Numbered from the stretch's first letter, positions 29,759-38,634 are shown. The stretch: DNA of 64,000 bases from JALORV01 sp963724365 (GCA_963724365.1 CAVRUR010000003.1:124001-188000); one strand, 5' to 3'. Notes: a model not told the origin generated them from the letters alone. Translations and numbers: made by a program.

Positions 29759-30520
29759 ATGCAGTCACCGGATTCCGGGCTCGCCGGAAAGGTCGCGCTG
29801 GTCACCGGCGGCAGCCGTGGCATCGGCCGCGCCATCGTCGAGCGGCTCGCCGGAGATGGCGTCGACGTCGTCTTCTTTTACCGCGACAATGCTGTCGCTG
29901 CTCGCGAGGTCGTCGACGCCGTGGCCGCCTCCGGCGGCAAGGCGGAGGCGATGCAGGTCGACGTGGCCGACGCGAATGCGGTGGCCGCGGCCGTCGAGCA
30001 GCTCATCGCCGGCCGCGGACGCGTGGACGTGCTGGTCAACAACGCCGGCATCGTGCGCGACAACCTGCTCGCGTTGCTGGACGACGCCGACATCCGGTCC
30101 GTCCTCGACACGAACATCGGCGGCGTATTCAACGTTACCCGCGCGGTCGTGCCGCACATGATCTCGAAGCGCTCGGGTCGCATCGTCAACCTGAGCTCCG
30201 TGGCGGCGGAAAAGGGTGGCCGCGGCCAGTCGAATTACGCCGCCAGCAAGGGGGCGATCAACGCCTTCACGCGGGCCATGGCGGTGGAACTGGCCTCGCG
30301 CAAGATCTCTGTAAACTGCGTGGCGCCCGGAGTGATCGAAACCGAAATGTCGCAGCAGGTTCGTGATCTGGCGGGCGACGACGTCAAGGCACGCATCCTC
30401 CTGCGCCGCTACGGGCAGGCCCAGGACGTGGCCCATGCCGTCTGGTTCCTGGCGTCGCGTTTCGCCGACTACATCACCGGTGAAGTGCTGCACGTCGATG
30501 GCGGTTTCAAAATGGAGTGA
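29759..30520 (+). CDS. fabG: FabG-like 3-oxoacyl-ACP reductase
   Basis: 253-aa SDR. It has TGGSRGIGRAIVERLAGDG, NNAGIVRDNLLALLDDADI, Ser in NLSSVAAEKGGRGQSNYAASKG with Y-x3-K, CVAPGVIETEM, and the end ITGEVLHVDGGFKME, all as in FabG. It would reduce 3-oxoacyl-ACP. Two starts are possible (29750 and 29759). CAGGGA is too close to the first and well placed for the second, so 29759 is used. It lies between fabL and the acyl carrier protein gene, with only 4 bases to the latter. Confidence 0.88.
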   Translation: MQSPDSGLAGKVALVTGGSRGIGRAIVERLAGDGVDVVFFYRDNAVAAREVVDAVAASGGKAEAMQVDVADANAVAAAVEQLIAGRGRVDVLVNNAGIVRDNLLALLDDADIRSVLDTNIGGVFNVTRAVVPHMISKRSGRIVNLSSVAAEKGGRGQSNYAASKGAINAFTRAMAVELASRKISVNCVAPGVIETEMSQQVRDLAGDDVKARILLRRYGQAQDVAHAVWFLASRFADYITGEVLHVDGGFKME

Positions 30521-30524
30521 AGGA

Positions 30525-30953
30525 ATGTCAGAAGTGGCTATCAGCCAGCAAGAAATCGACGACGTCTTTCCAAAGGTCGCGCAGATCATTGCCGATGCGC
30601 TCGGCTGCGACGTGGACGACGTCAAGCCGAAGATTCCGCTGATCGAAGGGCTTGACGCCGAGTCGATCGATTTTCTCGACCTGGTGTTCCGGCTCGAACG
30701 CGGCTTCGGCGTGAAGATCCCGCGCGGCAAGATCGTCGAGGACGCGCGTGGCCCCCTGCCCGAAGCGGAATTCGAGAACAAGGGCATCGTGACCGATGCC
30801 GGCCTTGCGCGGCTCAAGGAGTTCCTGACCGAAGTTCCCGCGGATAGATTCAAGACGCCGCTCAAGGCCGCGGACGTTCCGCGCCTGTTCACGCCGGAAA
30901 CCTTCTGCAAGGTCGTGATCCGCGCGCGGGCCACGGCGCAAGCTGCGGCCTGA
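30525..30953 (+). CDS. Specialised acyl carrier protein, AcpXL-like
   Basis: 142-aa carrier protein. The four-helix core is residues ~8-90, with the phosphopantetheine serine S47 in LDAESIDFLDLVF, where the usual D-S-L is E-S-I. The following FGVKIPRGKI resembles the carrier for very long lipid A acyl chains (AcpXL) more than the housekeeping AcpP. A ~50-residue extension (from TEVPADRFKTPLKAADVPRL) goes beyond any normal ACP and may dock the partner enzymes. GAAGGA precedes ATG 30525. It should be primed by the AcpS domain encoded at the end of the same operon. Confidence 0.85.
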   Translation: MSEVAISQQEIDDVFPKVAQIIADALGCDVDDVKPKIPLIEGLDAESIDFLDLVFRLERGFGVKIPRGKIVEDARGPLPEAEFENKGIVTDAGLARLKEFLTEVPADRFKTPLKAADVPRLFTPETFCKVVIRARATAQAAA

Positions 30954-30995
30954 GCCGGCCAGCGCACCAAGCTCGCGGACCGGAAGGGGCCGTCG

Positions 30996-31847
30996 ATGAG
31001 CGAGCGCTTTCGCGCCTTTTCGTTCGTCGACCGCATTACTCGACGTGCCGGCGAACACATCGAGGGGCTTTATGCCGTGCCGGCGAACGCGTCTCGCTTT
31101 CCTGCCTCGTTGATGGCCGAAGCCGTAGGTCAACTGGCCGCCTGGTCCGCCATGGCCCAGCTTGACTTCGCCTACCGGCCCGTGGCCGGGCTCGCCTCCG
31201 AGACGCGCTACCACCGCACAGTCACGCCCGGCCAGACGTTGAATCTCGAGGCCGACATCGCACGCTGCGATCCCGAGGCCGTGGCCTACAGTGGACGCGC
31301 TTGGATCGGTGATCGACTTGCGCTTGAACTGGTCGATTGCGTGGGCCCGATGCTGCCGATGAGTGACTTCGATGCCCCTGAGGCAGTGCGGGCCGACTTC
31401 GACACGCTGTGCACGGTGGGCGCCGCAGGTGGGCGCTACACGGGCGTTCCGGAACCCGCGATCGAAGTACACGAACATGCAGCCGGCCAGCGCCTGCGCG
31501 CCACGTTGCGGGTTCCGCTCCAGCAAGGCACGCCCTACTTCGACGATCACTTTCCGCGTCGGCCGGTCTTTCCGGGCACATTGTTGCTCGATGCGCTTGC
31601 CGGGCTCGCCGTGCAGTTGGCACGCGAAGCGCTGCCAGCGCCTGCGTCGGCCGCATGGGTGCCGAGGCAGGTCAGCCAGGTGAAGATCCGTTCCTTCACT
31701 GCACCGGGCGCGACACTCGAACTCGAGGTCGACCTGCTCGAAATAGAGGCCGACTGCGCTCGGCTGAAGCTGGGTGCCCGCAACGAAGGCAAGTCCATCG
31801 CTACAGCGCGCATCGAAGTGGGCCGACTGGAGCCGGCGCAGTCATGA
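30996..31847 (+). CDS. Double-hotdog FabZ-like 3-hydroxyacyl-ACP dehydratase
   Basis: 283-aa protein with two hotdog folds. The C-terminal half (~165-280) carries the FabZ/FabA active-site pattern YFDDHFPRRPVFPGTLLLDA with its catalytic His. The N-terminal half shows the matching helix (FPASLMAEAVGQLAAW) but no His, so only one half is likely catalytic, as in pseudo-dimeric dehydratases. It would dehydrate 3-hydroxyacyl-ACP. Start ATG 30996 has GGAAGGGG upstream. Its TGA overlaps the next ATG (ATGA), indicating translational coupling. Rhizobial FabZXL is a single hotdog, so this is a clear difference. Confidence 0.82.
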   Translation: MSERFRAFSFVDRITRRAGEHIEGLYAVPANASRFPASLMAEAVGQLAAWSAMAQLDFAYRPVAGLASETRYHRTVTPGQTLNLEADIARCDPEAVAYSGRAWIGDRLALELVDCVGPMLPMSDFDAPEAVRADFDTLCTVGAAGGRYTGVPEPAIEVHEHAAGQRLRATLRVPLQQGTPYFDDHFPRRPVFPGTLLLDALAGLAVQLAREALPAPASAAWVPRQVSQVKIRSFTAPGATLELEVDLLEIEADCARLKLGARNEGKSIATARIEVGRLEPAQS

Positions 31848-33184
31848 GCCGCCGCCGCGTCGCGATTACCGGCCTCGGCCTGGTCACTCCTGCGGGCAAC
31901 GACGTCGCCGCAACATGGTCGGCGTTGCTTGCCGCGCGCAGTGGTGTTGCGCCGATCCGGAATTTCGACGCCAGCGGCTTCCCCGTGCGCATCGCCGCGG
32001 AGGTTAAGGGCCTGTCACCCGACCTCGTGGAGCGGGCCATCGGAGATCGCAAGCTGCTCAAGATGGCGAACCGTTCGCACCGATTCGCGCTGGTCGCTGC
32101 GGCACAGGCCTTCGACGATGCCGGGATCCGTCCGGGCCCGGACACGGCCACACGCTGGGGCTGCGTCGTCGGCACCGGGATGATGGGCGTCACCTTCGAT
32201 GAACTCGCGCAGGTCCAGCAGGAAGCGGCTGCGAACGGCGATCTAGAGCCGAACCGGCTGCTGGCGGCTCACGGCTCGGCTGCGGATCCATTGACGTTCT
32301 TCCGCAGCCAGTCGAGCGCAGGTGCCGCACTGCTGACGCGGGTATTCGGCATCCGCGGTTATGAGAGCTCGGTCCACACTGCATGCGCGTCCGGCGGCCA
32401 GGCGGTGGGCACGGCCATGAAGCTGATCCGGCGCGGTGCGGTCGATTGCGTGCTCGCGGGCGGCTTCGACTCGATGATCAACCCCGTTGGCCTTGCCGGG
32501 TTCTGCCTTCTGAATGCGGTGTCGCCGGACAACGACACCCCGGAACACGCGAGTCGGCCGTTCGACGCGACCCGCAACGGCTTCGTGCTCGGCGAAGGCG
32601 CCGGATTCCTCGTTCTCGAGGAGTGGGAGTCGGCGCGCAAGCGCGGCGCGCGGATCTACGCAGAGCTGGCCGGCGACGGCAACTCGCTGTCGAGCTACCG
32701 CATCACGGATTCGCATCCGTCCGGCGACGGACCGATCCAGGCGATGCGTCAGGCGATCGGCGACGCCGGCGCGACGCTCGCCGATATCGACTACCTGAAC
32801 GCGCACGGCACTTCGACGCCGATGAACGATCGCAGTGAGTGCGCCGCGGTCAGGGCCGTGTTCGGAGCCGACTGGAACAAGGTGGCGGTCAGCTCGACCA
32901 AGAGTGTCATGGGCCACCTGATCGCCGCGGCCGGGGCCGTCGAGGCTGCGGTATGCGCGCTCGCGATTCACCACTCCACGCTGCCGGTCAACGCCAATCT
33001 GCGCGATCTCGACCCGGACTGCGAAGTCGACGTAGTGCGAGGTGAGCCTCGAACCCGACGCATCCGCGTGGCGTTGTCGAATTCGCTCGGGTTCGGTGGC
33101 TCGAACAGCTGCCTTGCATTCCGTCATCCGGACGATGCAGACGCGACTCGCCGCCCGTCCTGCATGATGTCCCGGCCACAATGA
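31844..33184 (+). CDS. FabF-type 3-oxoacyl-ACP synthase (catalytic subunit)
   Basis: 446-aa ketosynthase of the KAS II type. It starts MSRRRVAITGLGLVTPAGND. The catalytic triad is complete: C181 in SSVHTACASGGQ, H321 in NAHGTSTPMND, and H358 (with K353) in STKSVMGHLIAAAG. It performs decarboxylative condensation with malonyl-ACP to lengthen the chain. It overlaps its neighbours by 4 bases on both sides (ATGA). Together with the next gene it resembles rhizobial FabF2XL/FabF1XL pairs or a KS plus chain-length-factor pair of aromatic synthases. The C-terminal ~15 residues (ADATRRPSCMM) are a non-conserved tail. Confidence 0.9.
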   Translation: MSRRRVAITGLGLVTPAGNDVAATWSALLAARSGVAPIRNFDASGFPVRIAAEVKGLSPDLVERAIGDRKLLKMANRSHRFALVAAAQAFDDAGIRPGPDTATRWGCVVGTGMMGVTFDELAQVQQEAAANGDLEPNRLLAAHGSAADPLTFFRSQSSAGAALLTRVFGIRGYESSVHTACASGGQAVGTAMKLIRRGAVDCVLAGGFDSMINPVGLAGFCLLNAVSPDNDTPEHASRPFDATRNGFVLGEGAGFLVLEEWESARKRGARIYAELAGDGNSLSSYRITDSHPSGDGPIQAMRQAIGDAGATLADIDYLNAHGTSTPMNDRSECAAVRAVFGADWNKVAVSSTKSVMGHLIAAAGAVEAAVCALAIHHSTLPVNANLRDLDPDCEVDVVRGEPRTRRIRVALSNSLGFGGSNSCLAFRHPDDADATRRPSCMMSRPQ

Positions 33185-34464
33185 AAATGTCGCCTCGCAT
33201 AGTCATCACCGGCACCGGCGCCATCTGCGGCTCTGGCCGCTCGCCCGACGAAGTGCTCGCCGCCCTCCTCGCGGGCAGGTCCGCAATCCGGCCAATCGAG
33301 CAGTGGGACGCCAGCGCCTGGCCGAACGGGATTGCCGCCGAGGTCGGCGATTACAACGCCGGTGCACTGACGGGCGATCGCAAGCTGCTGAAGTTCATCC
33401 GCCGTACCGATGTTTTCGGCCTCTATGCCGCCGACCGCGCGCTCGAGCAGAGCGGCCTGCCGGCCTGGCGGGCATCGCTTGACGAGGACGCGGCCGCGCG
33501 CTGCGCCGACTCCACCGGAGTATTCGTCGGCTCGGGCGGAGGCGCCTTCGCCAACCAGTACGACTACCTGCCGCTGATCGCTGAGTCGGGCGGCAACCTC
33601 CAGGCCTTCGGGCGCGAGTTGTCGGCAACCGTCAACCCGATGTGGCTGCTTCGCTCGCTGCCGAACAATGTGCTGGGACACGTCGGCATCCGCCACGGAC
33701 TGAAAGGTCCGAACGCCTGCATCACCCATCACAGCATCAGCGGCCTGCTCGCGCTGTCCGAAGCCGCGGAAGCAGTGCGTGCGGGCGAATGCGACCGCGC
33801 CGTGGCCGCCGCGCACGATGCCGAGATCGAGCCTCAGACGTTGCTCTATTACGACCAGATGGGGCTGCTGTCGCGCGCCGGGCTACGGCCGTTCGACGTC
33901 CGCCATGACGGCAGCGTGATTGGCGAAGGAGCCGCTGCTGTCGTCATCGAAACGGAGGCGGCCGCGCGCGCGCGCGGAGCCGCCGTGCTGGGCGAATTTC
34001 TGGGCTCCGGCAGCGGCAGCGACGGACTGGGGCTGTTGCCGGTACGCGACGATGGCGACGGACTGGTGCGCGCAATCGACGCGGCCCTGGCCATGGCGAA
34101 GCTGTCGGCGGCCGACGTCGGCATGGTCATCGCGCACGGCAACGGCACCGCGAACTCCGACGCGTCCGAAGCCCGGGCGCTCGATCGAGCGTTTGGCAAC
34201 GCGATGCCGCCCGTCACCGGCTTCAAATGGGCCTTCGGTCACCTGCTGGCGGCCTCGGGCCTGATCGAAGCCGTTGCCGCGATCGCGGCACTGCGTGCCA
34301 GGGTGGTTCCGGGCATGGCAACGCTCGGCGAACTCGACCCTGCCTGTGGCCGCCTCAACGTCTCACGCGACACGCGCGCACCGCGCAGCGATGTTGCCTT
34401 GCTGCTCGCACGCGGCTTCGGTGGGTCGAACGTCGCCTGCCTGCTGCGCGTCGCAGCGGCGTGA
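33181..34464 (+). CDS. Ketosynthase homologue lacking the active-site Cys
   Basis: 427-aa KAS-fold protein. Alignment to the preceding ketosynthase places S185 (in THHSISG) where Cys stands in TACASG. The two histidines H319 (AHGNGT) and H354 (FGHLLAASG) and K349 are kept. Without the nucleophile it cannot form the acyl-thioester, so it may act as a chain-length-factor-like partner or as a decarboxylase. The start overlaps the previous stop (ATGA); ATG 33187 is an alternative. It probably forms a heterodimer with the upstream protein. Sequence resembles FabF1XL of the rhizobial very-long-chain acyl system by layout. Confidence 0.85.
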   Translation: MKMSPRIVITGTGAICGSGRSPDEVLAALLAGRSAIRPIEQWDASAWPNGIAAEVGDYNAGALTGDRKLLKFIRRTDVFGLYAADRALEQSGLPAWRASLDEDAAARCADSTGVFVGSGGGAFANQYDYLPLIAESGGNLQAFGRELSATVNPMWLLRSLPNNVLGHVGIRHGLKGPNACITHHSISGLLALSEAAEAVRAGECDRAVAAAHDAEIEPQTLLYYDQMGLLSRAGLRPFDVRHDGSVIGEGAAAVVIETEAAARARGAAVLGEFLGSGSGSDGLGLLPVRDDGDGLVRAIDAALAMAKLSAADVGMVIAHGNGTANSDASEARALDRAFGNAMPPVTGFKWAFGHLLAASGLIEAVAAIAALRARVVPGMATLGELDPACGRLNVSRDTRAPRSDVALLLARGFGGSNVACLLRVAAA

Positions 34465-35708
34465 GCACATTACCGGACGCACCGGCAACTCTGGAGGGAG
34501 CGAGCCGCTGCGGCGTCGACAGTGTCGAAATCAGCCGCATCGAACGCCTGCTGACCGAGACACCAACCGAGGACCTGCTCAAGCTATTTTCGGCGCAGGA
34601 ATTGCAGGACGCCGGCGACGGCCCGGGCCGCGCCGGCAGCCTGGCTGCGCGTTTTGCCGCCAAGGAGGCCTGCACCAAGCTCTTCCCGCGCGAAGCCGCG
34701 CTCGGCGCCGTCGGACCGTCGGACTTTTCGGTGACTCGTGATGGCTATGGCGCGCCGACCGTTGAACTCAGCGAGGCGGCCGCGGTGGCGCTCGGGCGCA
34801 ATCGCCTTCGCTCGATCAGTCTCTCGCTGACGCACGACCGCACGCAGGCCTCGGCCGTGGCACTGGCTCAGGCGGATCGCGCGGCACCGTCCCGCGCCGC
34901 GCGATGGCTGTATCGCCTGCTGCCACTCCGCCGGCAAGTGGTGCTCGACAATCTGCGACGGGTCTATGACACCGCCGACGATGACGAAATCGAGCGCCTG
35001 GCGCAGGCGCACTACGGCCACCTGGGACGTCTGCTTTGGGAGTTCCTCCGGTTTCCGTGGCTGAGCCCAGCACGACGCGTCGCCATGGCGCGGGTAGAGA
35101 ACCTCGAAGCCTTGCTCGCAGCCCATGCGCTGGGCAAGGGCGTGTTGATCCTCACCGGTCATTTCGGCAACTTCGAGGTCGCCACCGCCGCCGGGCTGGC
35201 GCAGTTTCCTCAGGCGCACGGCCGGTTTCACTTTGTGCGAAGACCGCTGCAGCCCGAATGGTTCGACCGGCTGGTGACGCGGCGCTTCCGCAAGGCGGGC
35301 TTCGGCGTGCTGCCGAAGCGGGGGGGCCTGGAAGCCATCCTCGACCGACTTGGCGCCGGCGACCTCATCGTGTTCCCCTTTGACCAGCACGCGGGCCGCA
35401 AGGAAGGGGTGCTGGTCGAGTTCTTCGGCCATCCGGCCGGTACCTTCCGTAGCCTGGCCGTGATTGCCCTGAACACCGGGGCACCGGTCGTACCGGCGTC
35501 GAGCTGGCGCGAGCCGGACGGCCGGCATGTGTTGCGATTCGAGACGCCGATTGCGCCGGTCGAGCATGCAGACACCAATGAGGCCATCCGGCTCAACACC
35601 CGCGCCTACAACCGCGCGCTGGAGCGCATGATCGTGCGACGGCCGGAACAGTGGTGGTGGGTTCACCGACGCTGGAAGGGTTGGGCGGATCGGCCGGGAC
35701 GGGCCTGA
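34461..35708 (+). CDS. Fusion: holo-ACP synthase domain + LpxL/HtrB-like acyltransferase
   Basis: 415-aa protein from GTG 34461, overlapping the previous stop (GTGA). Residues ~15-135 are an AcpS-type phosphopantetheinyl transferase: GVDSVEISRIERL, then RFAAKEACTKLF with the metal-binding Glu, and ISLSLTHDRTQASAVAL. Residues ~145-415 are a lysophospholipid/lipid A acyltransferase: LDNLRRVYD, the H-x4-E catalytic motif TGHFGNFE (H234, E239), VFPFDQHAGRKEGV, RSLAVIALNTGAPVVP and EQWWWVHRRWKGW. The frame is open without a stop between the domains and the linker is short. One protein could thus prime the dedicated ACP and transfer the finished chain. AcpS and LpxL homologues are normally separate. 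Confidence 0.85.
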   Translation: MSTLPDAPATLEGASRCGVDSVEISRIERLLTETPTEDLLKLFSAQELQDAGDGPGRAGSLAARFAAKEACTKLFPREAALGAVGPSDFSVTRDGYGAPTVELSEAAAVALGRNRLRSISLSLTHDRTQASAVALAQADRAAPSRAARWLYRLLPLRRQVVLDNLRRVYDTADDDEIERLAQAHYGHLGRLLWEFLRFPWLSPARRVAMARVENLEALLAAHALGKGVLILTGHFGNFEVATAAGLAQFPQAHGRFHFVRRPLQPEWFDRLVTRRFRKAGFGVLPKRGGLEAILDRLGAGDLIVFPFDQHAGRKEGVLVEFFGHPAGTFRSLAVIALNTGAPVVPASSWREPDGRHVLRFETPIAPVEHADTNEAIRLNTRAYNRALERMIVRRPEQWWWVHRRWKGWADRPGRA

Positions 35709-35829
35709 TCTGCGCCGCACAACGCGCGGCGATGGGTAGAATCAACTTGAGCGTGCCGGCCCGATAGGGACGGATTGGTTTGATCGAGCGCGCGAACCCA
35801 CGGGTTTGAGTCGGCAACACGGCACCACC

Positions 35830-37751
35830 ATGCGGCCTTCCCTTTGCGATCACCGGGATGCTTCAAGGACGCCATCGGCGTTGCGCCGCTGCACTCGTTG
35901 GGCTCTGGCTTTCCTGGTCGCCTTGGCAACGCTGGCTGGCAGCGCACCGGCCCTGTCGCACGAGTCGGAGCAGTACACCCTGCCTGCCGGACAGCGACTT
36001 CGCCGACCTCGGTCCCTATTTCTCGAAGATCGCGTACGACGCCGTAGTTGGTGCGACGACGGAAACGAACATAGCCATTGCACGGGCGATCGAGTCCGAA
36101 CACTCGCAGGCCCAGATCGAAGAGCTGCAGTCGGCAGATCACATCGCCGGCAAAGTGTGGGAGCACATTTTCGTTGCCATCCCAACCAATGAACTGCTCG
36201 ACGCCACGTTGGTATCGGAAGCGGTGCAGTCCCGGTATCCCGGCCTGGTCACGATGTATCGGCCGCCGGTGTCGATCTATGACGATCCCCTGCTGGTGAT
36301 CGACCTGACCAAGGCGGTCCGGACGTTCTTTCGCGCCGGGACTGTCAGCGCGGGCGAGTACGTTTTCGGAACGGACAAGATCATTCACTTCATCAATGTC
36401 GGCCGGATCTACCACGCCAAGTACGAAACCCGGATCAAGCGCGGACTGCCCGAGAAGGAGGCCATCAAGTCCGGCGATCGCGTCGACATCGCGCAATCCC
36501 CTGACGTCCGAGAGCGGCGTGCTCGGCGTTTTCACGACTGGCATCCTGTCCAACGGCGACCTCGCTGCCGACTATGCCGGCCTGATGTTCTATCGCAACC
36601 TGACTGAAACAGTGCACATCGGACCGCGCAGCCTGCCGCCGATGCTGGAGCGCGACGGCCCGTTCTGGCGCGTGCAGGTCCCGCCGGGTTCCGACTTCTT
36701 CGTCAATTTCATCACGCCCCACTGGAACGAGGTACTCAACCCCAACAAGTACGTGCGCTACACCAGCGGTCGTATCCGGACCCTCGTCCGCGAACGCTGT
36801 CCGCAGGTGCTGGACTGGTACCGCGACCCACGCGGACAGCCCCGCGTGCGCGCGCAATTCGAAGCCATCGAGCGGGAACTCACCACCTACTACGGCGTCG
36901 ACTACGGGCACCAGAGCAATCCCACCGATCCGGTAACTGTTGCCAACATCTGCTTTCCCGGCGGGTCCGACATGTCGATCGGCTCGCGCGACAACCGGGC
37001 AATGCCTGCAACGGCGCGTGACGGCGCCGGCACGGACGCACTCGGCCGCACGCCCTTGTGGTGGGCGGCGCGGGAGGGCAACGTCGAGCAGATCCGGCTC
37101 CTGACCGTGCGACCACGCGAACTCGACCTCGCCGATGTCGACGGCGAAACGCCGCTGCATGCGGCCACGCGGTCAGGCAGCACGGCGGCCGTGCGTGAAC
37201 TGGCCAGCCGGGGTGCCGATCCCAATCGTGCGTCGCTCTACGGAGTGACACCGCTGATGCTGGCGACCGTCAGCGGCAGGACCGAGGTCGCCGTGGTGTT
37301 GCTCCAGGCGGGCGCGAGTCCGAATGCGCGTGATCTGTTCGGCCAGACTGCCCTGCACGATGCTGCCCTGCATGGCAATGACCCACTGACGAACCGGCTG
37401 CTCGAATACGGTGCCGACCCGCGACTTGCCAATGATGGTGGCAATACGGCGCTGCATTTGGCGGCTGGCCGAGGCCATGCAACCGTCGTGATGCTGCTGG
37501 TGGCGCGCGGTGCGGATGCGACGGCCAGAAACGACGCCGGCGCAACGCCGCGCGACGAGGCCCGAAGGCGGGGACACGCGAGCACGGTCGAGCCAATGTT
37601 GCTGGACGCGCAGGCGGACGCTGCCGCCACGCGATCCCGTGGTGCGCCGGACGCACATGCCACCGTGGGGCTTCGCGCACCGGATCAGCCGGAGGAGCCT
37701 TCCGTGACGCAGGCGATCGCTCCGAGGCGATCGCCAGGCCGCAACCAGTAG
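35830..37751 (+). CDS. Exported ankyrin-repeat protein, two frameshifts
   Basis: About 640-residue protein read through three frames. ATG 35830 starts a signal peptide (ALAFLVALATLAGSAPALS); near 35990 the frame moves to SDFADLGPYFSKIAYDAVVG, and near 36500 to LTSESGVLGVFTTGILS. Residues ~50-390 are an unrecognised domain with VWEHIFVAIPTNELLDA, FGTDKIIHFINVGRIY and WNEVLNPNKYVRYT. From 37020 about five ankyrin repeats follow (GRTPLWWAAREGN, GETPLHAATRSG, GVTPLMLATVSG, GQTALHDAALHG, GNTALHLAAGRG). Ankyrin repeats bind proteins; the partner is unknown. The following lipoprotein gene lies 15 bases downstream. Confidence 0.75.
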
Positions 37752-37766
37752 CTCAGCGCCGGCAAC

Positions 37767-38498
37767 ATGGAACTTCATGCCCGTTGGCCAACTGCAGTGC
37801 GCTTCGTGACGCGCGTCGCATGCACCCGTGCAGCCGTGATGCTGATGGCGGGCGTGCTGAGCAGCTGCGCCATGTATTCCTCGCCACCGGTAGCCCGTCC
37901 AGCGATCCGCGAGTTGCCCGATCCGACCGGCACGATGGCCGTAGCGGCCTGGCAGGCTCGACTCGGGCAGCACATCGAAGGCGGCGGCGGTGATCCGGCG
38001 GTGTTGGCACAGCTGTCGGCTCTGAGATCCCAGGCCGTGGCGCGACCCAGCCAGATACTCTTCGCGGCCACCGACATCGAGGCGCTTGTGCCGGAACGAG
38101 ACGGCCTCGACGTGTTCGGGCTGCTGGTCGGCAGGCACAGCTCCGCCATCGGGCCACGCTATGTCTTCATTGTCGGCGTGGTCGAGCGTCAGGACTATTG
38201 GCCCGCGGCAGTCGGCGACGTGCGCGTTGCCGCACTGACGTTGAAGAGCGGTGTCGCGACCTGGGAGACCGGTCCCGCCAATGCCGAATCGCTGATGCGC
38301 TATCGCGCTGGCGCCGATCCCTCGACCATCGTGCGATTCCCGGCAGTGCAGGATCGGTTCCGTGTGGTCGACTGCGATCCGGGCGTGTGCGTGGAAGAAC
38401 TCCGCACCGGCGCACGCTGGGCACTGTATTCAAGCGCACCCGCTGCGTCGGCGCCACCCGCGCAACTGCCGGCGCCACCGGCACAGCCTGTTCGCTGA
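37767..38498 (+). CDS. Lipoprotein of unknown function
   Basis: 243-aa protein. The hydrophobic stretch AAVMLMAGVLSSC ends in a lipobox-like LSSC, followed by AMYSSPPVARP. The middle is mixed alpha/beta (AVAAWQARLGQHIEGGGGD, then FAATDIEALVPERDG and DVFGLLVGRHSSAIGPRYVF) and the end is Pro/Ala-rich. One cysteine pair (VVDCDPGVCVEE) may form a disulfide. No family recognised. Its closeness to the ankyrin gene suggests a shared transcript and perhaps a shared envelope complex. Confidence 0.65.
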   Translation: MELHARWPTAVRFVTRVACTRAAVMLMAGVLSSCAMYSSPPVARPAIRELPDPTGTMAVAAWQARLGQHIEGGGGDPAVLAQLSALRSQAVARPSQILFAATDIEALVPERDGLDVFGLLVGRHSSAIGPRYVFIVGVVERQDYWPAAVGDVRVAALTLKSGVATWETGPANAESLMRYRAGADPSTIVRFPAVQDRFRVVDCDPGVCVEELRTGARWALYSSAPAASAPPAQLPAPPAQPVR

Positions 38499-38634
38499 GC
38501 ACCGAAGCCGGATTTGCATCCGGCCGCGTCGCTTTCGGCGGCAGTACACGTCCCTCGGTTGATCGATGTCAGCCTGCCGCCGGGCCGGACTCGGACAATG
38601 AGCCGCCCGGTCCGACCGCCATGCACCAACATCG

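Noticed and set aside
35741..35829. tRNA-like or RNA gene before the ankyrin gene
   Set aside because: GGGTTTGAGTC resembles a T-arm but no cloverleaf can be formed.
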